The notes under the pieces were generated by a model. That model was not told the origin of the DNA and made no database searches. It worked only from the letters and a program-made list of their open reading frames with translations. Shown here piece after piece: positions 22,401 to 27,432 of a stretch of 64,000 nt of DNA; within the stretch, counting starts at the first letter, position 1, and every line of letters begins with the position of its first letter. The DNA is taken from the NCBI GenBank assembly GCA_016719615.1, contig JADJYQ010000001.1, forward strand, positions 904,501 to 968,500, written 5' to 3'. The DNA is from Saprospiraceae bacterium. GTDB taxonomy: Bacteria > Bacteroidota > Bacteroidia > Chitinophagales > Saprospiraceae. The position numbers and the translations under genes are program-made.

Positions 22401-22716
22401 TATCAAAGATGTTAACTTAGGTGTACGCACAGAAAGAGGAGTTGTAGAATCTGGTGTATTCGAATTATACCAGAACTCTCCAAACCCATTCGCTAAGGAG
22501 ACCGTAATCAGCTACCGTTTACCAGAAGCTGGAGCGGTTAAACTGAGCATCTATGACGTAACTGGCAAAGTATTGAGAGTATACGAAACACAGGGCACAA
22601 AAGGCTTAAATACCTTCAAGGTACAGAAGTCTGAATTGAATGCTGGTGGAGTATTGTACTATCAGTTGGATGCTGCAAATCATACGGCAACTAAACGAAT
22701 GGTCATCGTTGAATAA
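10426..22716 (+). CDS. Giant T9SS-secreted multidomain surface protein (~4,096 aa) with dockerin- and cohesin-like domains
   Basis: I place the start at the ATG at 10426, which gives a clean signal peptide (KRRK, hydrophobic core, 'SSSLYSQ'). Domains from sequence, approximate residues: beta-helix I (36-790, many NN/TI repeats); a linking beta domain (800-925); beta-helix II (935-1425, opening 'VGVGGDYATLTAAV'); two PKD/Ig-like repeats with 'ICSGSTTNLTASGG' (1510-1648); a SprB-like repeat (1649-1727); two near-identical PKD-like repeats with 'W(T)RTPE.IGLA.TNG' (2045-2235); a long Cys-rich HYR-like part rich in 'DNCS/DNCT' (2235-3670); a carboxypeptidase-regulatory-like domain; a dockerin-like pair of F-hand repeats (3746-3802, 'DVNASKTVTASDVSEIRKL'); a cohesin-like domain (3871-4004); and a T9SS type A sorting domain (4011-4096, 'YQNSPNPF'). 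It is expected on the cell surface as an adhesin or scaffold. The exact function is unknown. It is followed closely by a small secreted protein gene. Confidence 0.9.
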   Translation: MKRRKQLFQAAIKAYVLAPSLFLFAFLFSSSLYSQVDVISSGGTPMASYTTLSAAFAAINAGTHTGTITLNISANTTEPAGGAILNASGAGAANYSSIVVKPIGGASRTISGAATAGLALVQLNGADNVTFDGLNSGGNALTIENTTVSATSGTSTIHLQADATFNTFVNLSVNGSGTMPVGTNGGNFWFGASSTLTGQDNNLITSCKIGPVGTNWPTKGIYSNGTSTTFNNSNNTVTNCEIFDYFGVTSQSAGIYLTTASSVWTITNNKFYQTVSKTQTTGTIHAAIQIGSTNVEGCTITGNTIGYANASGTGTYTLVGASTASRMIGIYLSSHGTALKTIIANNAIQNISLSGIWGTTTTTSAFIGVQIASGWADVNNNIVGSLDGSKTITISNANTSTSEVYGIYSSVSIASVRTEFNNNSIGAISHLQTSTAACGLIGIRAGNSTTNDLRIENNTIGGFGAELKTMNTSTTASLNGNTVIGIYVQTSPSQVLNNTISHLTTNNQSTGTATTSSVQGIYVSSAAAGASVSKNTIHTLSNTSPAANAWVNGITISTSTATLTVEGNFIHTLNVTGTGTTATLNGIYINAGTTNFGNNMIRLGINSLGASITSGLAINGINEVGGTVNNFVHNTIYIGGSGVSTLSNNTHAFNSARISGTRNYVNNIFFNARSNSGSTGKHYAIRAGGTGINPAGLFSNFNDLFVTGTGGFIGFYDLADRLILSDWRAATGQDCNSFSGDPKLVNPNGTNSTVDLHISAMPTPVERAGMLIPEAVNDFDMQARAGLTPSDVGADAGDFDVVDLSGPIITITALEGICGTGDTALVNVNIIDATGVPTSGSFRPRIYYRKNLGAWSSRPGTLTSGTASNGNWKFDIIMADMGGVVVGDVIDYYVIAQDLAIPFNLSSNPACAIATDVNTVITAPPSLFSATVKAALSGTYTVGVGGDYATLTAAVNDYNTKCLVGAVTFLLIDPTYPSETYPISINQVPGQSAVNTLTVRPNAGNTAMMSGSSTSSIIKFNGADWVTLDGSNSGGTDRNWTIVNTSTGTSTAVIWVASLGLGLGSKNDVIKNCNLMAGSTTVTSTFGVHVGGAAISTAGIGDDNDNLSIQNNAISRAYYGVYSRGGVVGKNDNTKITKNTIGSNITTEQIGKYGVQMYDSDNALIEENEIFNLVSTITNPTGIRIEAGVTNGSISKNNIHNLSYTGTGGFAAKGIDVAASANANLTISNNFISKLLGDGWSTITSDAIVGIRILTPSTGINIYNNTVVLNSLISRSSTADVSAAIYFHTGAANINLKNNILINKVENITGVAKAYSIFSDAPATAFTSIDNNNYFVSGPEGVFGRIPGAIDVVDLAAWKAFTGKDLLSLNMDPLFVDTTNLHLVVNPANLCLNQAAMVIPGITQDIDNQTRSTTNPDIGADEFNPGSNLTIAVTETSGTPNDKFICQGSVGTLTVTGGISHLWNTGESTNAISKAPLTTTIYNDTVTVATGCRVVMYDTLKVLLTPSAAITPASITICSGSTTNLTASGGVSYLWDNGSTNPIRSVSPAMTTTYTVTVTGPNGCTGIATAIVNVNPSPAASISPANPILCSGTSLLLTASGGGSYAWSTGSNVSTTTVSPGSTTTYTVTVTAANACTDTETVTVSVITGVGISQTIVQPTTCFSLDGSIDLIISGASPFTYNWFTPDGTGFVNGQQDQTGLSVGSYLITVTSTKNGCSATKAFSLTGPGNCGTCPAIGGLTKSVNTVCKTTTFTLTATGLSGMGTLYGIRFKMSTTPLADPYVGGTTLGIVSNAGLSGGGTSAVLNTNISPEGNYYLYAVLDPTPVSMACRPSAANTIIVLSCTPTITDPCSCKNNATTLTNGQFNETITVNAPSGQNWIISASSGLYLSSSPAPPAAPIPVPNGTVLTEVVIGGGISNYVFTGVHVDALGYTGTFSNGSITLSIGNTCYYPNPSIVGLASVYCANDPAVTLVGNAQLGNGGGPAMGTGSFTINGIPATVFNPAALGAGTHLVVFTFDAADGVPNPSHPGCIQSVSQSVVVNAVPTVNPVANRFICVGQTSTAIMFTGTPPGTVFNWTRTPEAIGLAVTNGSGSVPAFVGTNTGTTPLTSTFTVTPVFTNAGRSCPGSPMIFTITVNPTPTINAVPDVQYCHGDITTIINFTGNVPGAVYTWTRTPEPIGLAATNGTGSIPSFVTTNPSAARITSTFTVTPSFTNGAVTCTGSPITFRISVLPQPVARCRNITVYLDDNGLVNITPADVDNGSTAATLSLSKSDFNCGNTGANNVTLIARDSCGKSSTCTSVVTVLDTIAPVFWCPKDWTVNLDPGECNRAISFDDPEATDNCTLVSSTATGAITTTFASNNQFAGAMFNVNNISTGIITLNSFATNISAAVGTNVIIEVYYTPNTYIGKEANAAQWTLLGSGNAACAGLNLPTLFNIGGLSINPGQTYGIYVHLVNYTAGSIVLRYTNGTATYNNGDISLFAGVGKATPAFTGTTFASRIWNGTINYTKQTIVGADPTVTQIDNSGFKNGDFFPRGTTCLSYRATDFSGNSSVCSFCITLNEFDNPNAELACNDEIQVSLDENCSATISADELLSGGPYRCFDDYRIIVQDWVTGQVIDRNPNLRGSQVGIQDIGREFKVTVIDTVTGNSCWGHAVVEDKIAPQLICARDTCVPCGSTLTTPFYMGTPTVIENCGGASLTYTDKVEKGGCGFGFEEKITRTWVTVDASGNSNSCVQVITVALATLADVDVPLNYDELEAPALSCDGKINTTKDYTAHYLASPYCVDGYLLDSAHWFATGGFLPSPAGDLAGERLPKTLGWNCLDTGRYIGHPSPWPVYWPAHPSWRPTNPVCWGPDEVIMWQGTGYPSASNCSNLGITFNDHKIDIGTPGCDAGEIGCFKIIRQWTVLDWCTGTVGGHNQLIKVIDREGPQILYPDTVTANMDPWNCLGIWEVPKPWLLDNCSNELHYSVESTSGTVTGNEIDGFIIVNIERGISEAFIVAEDCCGNISKRRIAVNVPDNTPPIAVCDQLTIVSLTGNQSPNENFGKVFAQYFDQGSFDNCSPHVFFKVIRMEQLRGTNNGSNANQSDNGANCAAVNGDDNAILDGNQIYFDDHVKFCCSDIGDNVMVVFRVFDVETGAGPIAPSRMNPGGNLFNHFTDCMVEVEVQDKSAPTVVAPPNIVVSCWFWFDVENLDDPNDATFGRVVNDLSVRRKVVTKDLVCYNYCVRNDITGYPGYVPGAPPSNPPAWNRACDFYRELYDTAHADRKHELTWGFDGMVLGACGTNFSISVNDNRECGQGQLTRTVVARGPNGLSVTATQTIWVVDCDPFYINRTDNCDSDDDITWPGNCTGQATTIAGCGADLSPDNPLLGRPIVENNSDDLCALISIEYFDEIFTIEPDACFKVLRTWVVIDWCQYDPSLDPENGRWEYLQIIKVTDTDKPAVSIAFGDPCQPAVKNPVDNICYAPVVVTANATDNCSPLDWLFYDYKIDLYNDGIGQHSGYDLAVGPLTRKDFAAGKRPVKNHNPLADNPNDPFNASGNYPIGIHKFCWFVEDGCGNISSRCELFEVTDCKAPTPYCHVGVITTVMPSSGCITIWAKDLDAGSFDNCTAAEDLRIYFDDLESDSMTICCDDFVANRIDDELIIPVTICVEDEEGNKDCCKTTVIVQDYQDICPNVGSFGKITGELMTQNNEGTEKVEVELLDSRIMMKHMKTVNDGKYLFGDLPVGLSKEYVVKPSRTDDPLNGVSTADIVKIQRHILGIENLNSPYKLIAADVNASKTVTASDVSEIRKLILGVSNEFSKSESWTFVPSDYIFADPTQPWSAPREVTVALPNPIKVIQNFIAVKMGDVTNNARGHQVAGSSTRSYGKLNLEVENNTTVAGELYKVEFKSSNFTNISGYQFTLRFDRQALTFEGIEAGVLNADESNFGTGRINEGILTTSWNNKVAQSVDADATLFTVVFRASSQASIGSLLAITSDVTTAEAYDASLNIKDVNLGVRTERGVVESGVFELYQNSPNPFAKETVISYRLPEAGAVKLSIYDVTGKVLRVYETQGTKGLNTFKVQKSELNAGGVLYYQLDAANHTATKRMVIVE
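19514..19531. other. Recurrent palindrome, copy 2 (inside the giant gene)
   Basis: AACTAACAATTGTTAGTT, a perfect 18-bp palindrome containing the same 16-mer as at 6074. Confidence 0.7.
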
Positions 22717-22762
22717 GAAAATTTTGAATAATCATTGTTGAATGATCAAAAGATAATAAATT

Positions 22763-23146
22763 ATGAAAAATAAGATTGTAATTTTTTTATGCGCAGTTTT
22801 TAGTTTTACGGACGCATTTAGCCAAACCGGAAAAGTTCCTGAACTTGTCGAGAAGGACGTTGCTGTAAAATTGGTCGGGGAAAATTTTTCAAATATTGAA
22901 ATTCAAGCCAAGGAAATCATCGATAATGGTGGGCAGCTTGATCAGTCTTTGCAATATAAATTCGATCTCTACAAAGCCGTTCTTGAAATACTGCTTGCGA
23001 ATACGCCGGGCACAACAACTTTTGATGCTTTAGCTTCGAATTCAAATTTGAAATTGGCGAAATCTGACGACGAAGCCTATGAAGACTTCATCAACGGAAA
23101 TTGGGATGATGTAATGACAGAACTGATTCAGTTGCTGCTCAGATAA
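22763..23146 (+). CDS. Small secreted protein of unknown family
   Basis: 127 residues with a signal peptide ('FLCAVFSFTDAFSQ'). The mature part is acidic and helical ('DDEAYEDFINGNWDDVMTELIQLLL'). I do not recognise the family. It lies 46 bases after the giant surface-protein gene on the same strand, with only a weak 6-bp hairpin between and a strong terminator (23179-23218) behind, so the two are probably cotranscribed. An accessory or chaperone role for the giant protein is a guess from position only. Confidence 0.7.
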   Translation: MKNKIVIFLCAVFSFTDAFSQTGKVPELVEKDVAVKLVGENFSNIEIQAKEIIDNGGQLDQSLQYKFDLYKAVLEILLANTPGTTTFDALASNSNLKLAKSDDEAYEDFINGNWDDVMTELIQLLLR

Positions 23147-23178
23147 TTTCGGAGTGGACCGGATTCATTAACTAATAC

Positions 23179-23218
23179 AAAAGCTTATCGAAATTTTATA
23201 AGTTCGGTAAGCTTTTTA
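23179..23218 (+). terminator. Rho-independent terminator after the giant-protein operon
   Basis: Arms 23179-23192 and 23203-23216 form a 14-bp stem (one G-U pair) around a 10-nt loop, ending in a T run. Confidence 0.8.
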
Positions 23219-23227
23219 TTGTTAGTC

Positions 23228-23235
23228 TAATTTTG
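23228..23235 (+). promoter_or_regulatory. -7 box for the coiled-coil gene pair (TAATTTTG)
   Basis: TAATTTTG lies only 3 nt before the ATG at 23239, so transcription should start at or beside the start codon (leaderless mRNA). Confidence 0.5.
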
Positions 23236-23238
23236 CGT

Positions 23239-23898
23239 ATGTCTTTTTTAGAGAAAGTTAAAGCTGTTTTCATTGTACCTGAAGAGGGAAAACAATCAAA
23301 GGGGTCAGATTCCACTGAATCGAGGGCTATTGAAGAAACAATTGCAGTTTCAGAACAAATTGAGAATCCGGCTGCTCCAGAAGACTTATCCAAATTTGTA
23401 AAAATTTTGTCAGATGCTTTAGAAAAGCACAACGAACCTGGATTTGATTACCTGGAATTCAGAAAAGCATTATTGTCCATTCAAAAATTGCAAAATATGG
23501 ATGAATCTTCACATTACAAGTCAGCATATGCAGCTGCACATGCGATGAATGTCAGTGAGGAGAAGCTAACATCCACTGCCAAAAAGTATCTTCATGTGCT
23601 GGAACTTGAACTCAATAACTTTCAGCAAACGGCCAAAGATTATTTAAGTAAACAGCAGGCTAACAGTGATTCGGAAAGTAAAAGACTTGAATCTTCGATC
23701 AAGGAGAAAGAAGAGCTTGTCGCAAAACTGCAAACCGAATTAGGCGAACATAGGGAGCAATTGCAGCAAGTGCAAGCAAGCTTAACGCAAGTGACGTCGA
23801 AAGTTGAGTCTAACCGGATCGGATTTATGAAGGTGTATCAACAATTGGTCGATCAAATTCAACTGGATATCCAAAATATGGATAAATACCTCAAATGA
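23239..23898 (+). CDS. Cytoplasmic coiled-coil protein of unknown family
   Basis: 219 residues from the ATG at 23239; the in-frame TTG at 23233 is part of the promoter. The first ~50 residues are low-complexity and charged. Residues about 55-125 are a helical domain ('EFRKALLSIQKL', 'KSAYAAAHAMNV'), and residues about 125-200 form a long coiled coil ('ELNNFQQTAKDYLSKQQ', 'KEKEELVAKLQTELGEH'). No signal peptide or membrane segment is visible. I do not recognise it. It precedes a membrane-anchored coiled-coil protein by 24 bases, suggesting a two-protein complex. Confidence 0.75.
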   Translation: MSFLEKVKAVFIVPEEGKQSKGSDSTESRAIEETIAVSEQIENPAAPEDLSKFVKILSDALEKHNEPGFDYLEFRKALLSIQKLQNMDESSHYKSAYAAAHAMNVSEEKLTSTAKKYLHVLELELNNFQQTAKDYLSKQQANSDSESKRLESSIKEKEELVAKLQTELGEHREQLQQVQASLTQVTSKVESNRIGFMKVYQQLVDQIQLDIQNMDKYLK

Positions 23899-23922
23899 TG
23901 TTTTATCTTTAATTCATAAAAT

Positions 23923-24927
23923 ATGGCATCACCCGTTAGAGATTTTTGGAAAAGACCGGAAGGCGTTACAGGTGCAGTAGTTTTGGCAGGATTGCTGGGC
24001 GGAGCAAGTTATGCTTTGTACAAAGCCTTACCGGCTTTGATCGCCTTAACATCCAATATGCTTTATTTTGGAGTCATACTCATTCTCCTGGGAGCTGTGC
24101 TTTATATGATTTTGGATCCTAAAACAAGAGCACTCTTTAGCTATTTATACAAATCAGTGATGCGTTGGATCACTTCTTTGTTCGTAAAAATTGATCCAAT
24201 TGCCATATTGAAAAATTATGTAGAAGATTTGAAAGATAATCTTGGCAAAATGAATAAACAGATCACAAAGCTGAGAAGTCAAATGCACGTTTTGAAAGAG
24301 CAGATCTTTAATAACCAAAAGCAAATACATAGCAGTTTAAGCCAGGCTGAGGAAGCCAAACACGGAAATAAACAAACGGTCCTCGTATTAAAATCGAGAC
24401 AGGCAGGACGGTTAAAAGAGTCGAATCTTAAACTTGAAGACCTCTACACCAAAATGGATGTATTGTACAGAGTTTTGACCAGGATGTACGAAAATTCTGA
24501 AATTCTGGCGGAAGATATCACGGATCAGGTCAAAATTAAAGAACAGGAGCGTTCGGCCATACGTGCCAGCCATTCAGCTATGAAATCAGCCATGAGCGTT
24601 ATTTCAGGCGACAAGGACAAACGTGCATTGTTTGAAGAATCACTCGAAGTATTGGCTGATGATATTAGTGGAAAAGTAGGGGAGATGGAACAGTTTATGG
24701 AATTATCAGAAAATTTCATGGCATCCGTCGATTTGCAAAATGGAGTTTTTGAAGAGGAGGGAATGAAGATGTTGGAGAAATGGGAAAAAGAAGGGGTCTC
24801 GAAATTATTAGGTGATGCCAAAAATGAAATTGTAAGTTTAGATTCTACAATGCCACAAACCCAAAAAGAGCTCCAAACCCCAAGCTTATCAAATAGTCAG
24901 TACGAAGAGTTATTCAAGACGAAATAA
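23923..24927 (+). CDS. Membrane-anchored coiled-coil protein, PspA-like in layout
   Basis: 334 residues. Two hydrophobic segments (about residues 17-38 and 42-62) anchor the N-terminus. They are followed by a long helical part with coiled-coil heptads ('LKDNLGKMNKQITKLRSQMHVLKEQIFNN', then on to about residue 290). The 'KNYVEDLKDNLGKMNKQITKLRSQ' segment resembles the PspA/Vipp1 helix hairpin, but I cannot confirm homology. It follows the other coiled-coil gene by 24 bases, with a near -7 box (TATCTTTA, 23904-23911) between them. A role in envelope stress or membrane organisation is inference. Confidence 0.7.
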   Translation: MASPVRDFWKRPEGVTGAVVLAGLLGGASYALYKALPALIALTSNMLYFGVILILLGAVLYMILDPKTRALFSYLYKSVMRWITSLFVKIDPIAILKNYVEDLKDNLGKMNKQITKLRSQMHVLKEQIFNNQKQIHSSLSQAEEAKHGNKQTVLVLKSRQAGRLKESNLKLEDLYTKMDVLYRVLTRMYENSEILAEDITDQVKIKEQERSAIRASHSAMKSAMSVISGDKDKRALFEESLEVLADDISGKVGEMEQFMELSENFMASVDLQNGVFEEEGMKMLEKWEKEGVSKLLGDAKNEIVSLDSTMPQTQKELQTPSLSNSQYEELFKTK

Positions 24928-25091
24928 TAGAGCTTCTATTGTTGTAGGGTTCAACAATTACTCAAGGCAATTTTTGTTTTTATTCAGTTTGTCATAGTTC
25001 ATGACTTAGCATAACATTAGACTTTGGTGAAATCATGTAAAATTGTATTTACTTGCTATCCACTATTGCTTGAATTAGTTCTGATGTAGCC

Positions 25092-25099
25092 TACTTTTG
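25092..25099 (+). promoter_or_regulatory. Candidate distal -7 box (TACTTTTG)
   Basis: TACTTTTG matches TAnnTTTG, 137 nt before the aspartate kinase ATG. It may drive a long leader or a small RNA. Confidence 0.35.
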
Positions 25100-25209
25100 C
25101 GTTTAAGGATTATAAGTAATATCAGTGCGAAGTCTTATAGAGTATCCTCCTTCTAAAGATTATTCAAATTTCAATTTAAACGATCAAACTGCATGAGCGC
25201 AATTGTTAC

Positions 25210-25217
25210 TAAATTTG
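25210..25217 (+). promoter_or_regulatory. -7 box for aspartate kinase (TAAATTTG)
   Basis: TAAATTTG lies 18 nt before the ATG at 25236. The longer frame from 25203 starts at a TTG upstream of this box and has no kinase homology. Confidence 0.55.
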
Positions 25218-25235
25218 TTATCTAAAAGTATATTC

Positions 25236-26528
25236 ATGAGAGTCTTTAAGTTTGGTGGTGCTTCTGTAAAAAATGCAGAAGGTTTTAGGAATGTGGCGAA
25301 GATCATAGCTCGTTACAGTGAAAATCATCCTCTGGCGGTTGTGGTTTCAGCAATTGGTAAAACGACGAATCAACTTGAAGATGTTGTTGAAACTAAATTT
25401 ATTTCCCCAACGGAATCCATTGCAAAACTGAATAAAATCAAGGAACATCATCATCAAATTATATTGGAACTGTTTCAGGAGCTTCCGCAAGAATTGGAAA
25501 TACATATTCAAGAGCATTTTGTAGAAGCCGAATGGATTCTTGAGGAAATGCGCGAAATGAAATATGATTATGTTTATGATCAGGTAGTGAGTATTGGTGA
25601 ATTGGTTTCATCCAGAATATTAACGGCTTGGCTGGATCATGAAAAAATAGATGTAGAATGGTGTGATGCCCGCGATATACTGGTCACCAACGATACTTAT
25701 CGCGAAGGAAGAGTAAACTGGGAAATAACGAATCAACGCATCAAACAATCGATGGAACCCAGGCTAAATGAAGGGCATATTTTGGTGACACAGGGATTCA
25801 TAGCTTCTACTTTAGAAAACAATACCACAACGCTTGGGCGAGAAGGATCAGATTATACAGCGGCCATATTGGCAAGTGCATTAGGAGCCGATGGAATGTA
25901 TATCTGGAAAGATGTGCCTGGTGTTTTGACTGCTGATCCGGATCTCTTTGTCAATGTTACCAAACTTGATCGCCTAAGTTACAGAGAGGCAATAGAAATG
26001 ACCTATTATGGTTGTAAGGTCATACATCCAAAAACAATTCAGCCTTTAAAACTCAAAGGAATTCCGCTTTATGTGAAATCTTTTATTCAGCCTGCAGATG
26101 AAGGTACTCTTATATCAGGAGCTGCGGATCTTGAGTATCCTCCAATAGTTGTGCTGGAATCTAAACAAGCTTTGTTGCATTTTGCATCCCTCGACTTATC
26201 CTTTATTGCAGAGTATCATCTCGCACATTTATTTGAATTGTTTGATAAGTTCAGGATCAAAGTCAATATGATGCGCAATTCTGCGATATCTTTTTCGGTA
26301 TGTGTCAACAATGATATATCTCGTATCCAACAGTTAGTCCAGGAAGTTGAAAGTATGTTTAAAGTGGTTGTTGATCAGGACCTTGAGTTATTGACCGTCA
26401 GACATTACCAGGATTCCATGTTGGCCAAATTACTGGAGGAAAAAGTGATACTATTGGAAGAGCGAACGCGAAACACGGTTCAGCTCGTCGTCAAACAAGC
26501 CTTGCCGATTTTACCCAGGAAAAAGTAG
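25236..26528 (+). CDS. lysC: Aspartate kinase
   Basis: 430 residues, starting at the ATG that gives the canonical 'MRVFKFGGASVKNAEG' N-terminus (phosphate-binding KFGGxS). Aspartokinase signatures include 'VVSAIGKTTNQLE', 'VSIGELVSSRI', 'GREGSDYTAAILA' and 'WKDVPGVLTADP'. The C-terminal ~130 residues form the ACT regulatory region. The enzyme phosphorylates aspartate, the first step towards lysine, threonine, methionine and diaminopimelate. It is a monofunctional kinase; no homoserine dehydrogenase domain is fused. It is convergent with the barstar gene, 4 bases away. Confidence 0.95.
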   Translation: MRVFKFGGASVKNAEGFRNVAKIIARYSENHPLAVVVSAIGKTTNQLEDVVETKFISPTESIAKLNKIKEHHHQIILELFQELPQELEIHIQEHFVEAEWILEEMREMKYDYVYDQVVSIGELVSSRILTAWLDHEKIDVEWCDARDILVTNDTYREGRVNWEITNQRIKQSMEPRLNEGHILVTQGFIASTLENNTTTLGREGSDYTAAILASALGADGMYIWKDVPGVLTADPDLFVNVTKLDRLSYREAIEMTYYGCKVIHPKTIQPLKLKGIPLYVKSFIQPADEGTLISGAADLEYPPIVVLESKQALLHFASLDLSFIAEYHLAHLFELFDKFRIKVNMMRNSAISFSVCVNNDISRIQQLVQEVESMFKVVVDQDLELLTVRHYQDSMLAKLLEEKVILLEERTRNTVQLVVKQALPILPRKK

Positions 26529-26532
26529 GCGA

Positions 26533-26979
26533 TTAATCCAGTATATCATACTCAATGTCGTTGGAATCGAGAATTTCAACAATTGAATTTGCATAGCTAA
26601 AATACACTGAAACTGTTTTTGGAGAAATCAAGGCCTCAGCACCTACTTCCCAGGAAACACAAACATCGTGCAAGGTCACTAAGAAATCTTCAAGGATATC
26701 GGGATCGGTAAGCTCCTGCGATAAGAGTAAATCTGTGCGTTCGAAATATATAATGATTCGATCTTTGGTGATCCATTCGAGATCCATCAAACAATCATAA
26801 AGTGCGTCCAGATTTTTTCCAAAAAATTCAGGAAACTCAAATTGTGATTCGAGTTGAAGGTATAAGTCTGCTGAAGTCCTTGAACATTCGCCGTCTATTT
26901 TTACGACGAAGGCATTTCTGAATTTCAAATTCTGAAATTGTTCAGGTTTGCTTAATAGATGAAAATGTGATGCACTCAT
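26533..26979 (-). CDS. Barstar-like ribonuclease inhibitor
   Basis: 148 residues. The segment 'FPEFFGKNLDALYDCLMDLEW' is the barstar-family signature (the loop and helix that plug the barnase active site), followed by the usual beta strand 'KDRIIIYFE'. Barstar is a cytoplasmic inhibitor that protects the producer from its own barnase-type RNase. Its ATG overlaps the RNase stop by 4 bases (ATGA), so the two are translationally coupled, with the toxin gene first. Confidence 0.92.
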   Translation of the reverse strand: MSASHFHLLSKPEQFQNLKFRNAFVVKIDGECSRTSADLYLQLESQFEFPEFFGKNLDALYDCLMDLEWITKDRIIIYFERTDLLLSQELTDPDILEDFLVTLHDVCVSWEVGAEALISPKTVSVYFSYANSIVEILDSNDIEYDILD

Positions 26980-27395
26980 TTTATTTGAATAAAACTTTTA
27001 TAATGATCATTTGTGTAGTAAGCAGATAGATCGGACCCAGTAATCAGCCTTTCTGCGCCTCTTGATATGCCTTTTACTTTAGGATGTACATCCCACTCTT
27101 TGTAAAGAATTTTTTGTCCTTCCTTATTCTTTTGTTTTAATCTTTTTTCTCTGTTCTGAAAATTCCTGCCTCCCACATATTCTTTTGGTGGAGTTCCATT
27201 TTCAATAATATATTCGAGGGTCTTGAGTACATATTCAGGAATGTTCTTGGAATTTGTATCAAGCTGAAGGGTCGTTACTTGTTTTGCTTCGGTATTTACA
27301 ATTAAAGGATCCGGATTTTTTAAATGAGCCTGCATCAGGACAAATACCAGGACCCCTGAACAAATCAATGCTACAAAAAACAGAGCCCATTTCAT
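26976..27395 (-). CDS. Barnase-type ribonuclease with N-terminal membrane or signal segment
   Basis: 139 residues. Residues about 4-21 form one hydrophobic helix (an uncleaved anchor or a signal peptide). The catalytic domain (about 52-139) keeps all main barnase residues when aligned by motif: E100 in 'YKEWDV' (barnase E73), R112 and R116 in 'SRGAERLI' (R83 and R87) and H131 in 'TNDHYKSF' (H102). It should cleave single-stranded RNA, preferring guanine. The barstar gene overlaps by 4 bases. It sits 37 bases after the RND pump stop on the same strand, and no clear own promoter is visible in that gap. Confidence 0.92.
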   Translation of the reverse strand: MKWALFFVALICSGVLVFVLMQAHLKNPDPLIVNTEAKQVTTLQLDTNSKNIPEYVLKTLEYIIENGTPPKEYVGGRNFQNREKRLKQKNKEGQKILYKEWDVHPKVKGISRGAERLITGSDLSAYYTNDHYKSFIQIK

Positions 27396-27432
27396 GCTAT
27401 GGCCTTATCGATTGAATTACTAAGTAAGCAAA

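Larger units (their letters stand above)
24928..25235. other. Intergenic region upstream of aspartate kinase
   Basis: About 308 bases without a gene. It holds a weak 7-bp hairpin (ATTGTTG...CAACAAT near 24938) after the membrane protein gene and two -7 boxes at 25092 and 25210, so two transcript starts are possible, the upstream one giving a leader of about 130 nt. I see no recognised riboswitch. Confidence 0.5.

Noticed and set aside
24928..25235. Lysine riboswitch before aspartate kinase
   Set aside because: The leader lacks the conserved lysine-riboswitch sequence and pairing that I would expect; only -7 boxes and a weak hairpin are seen.
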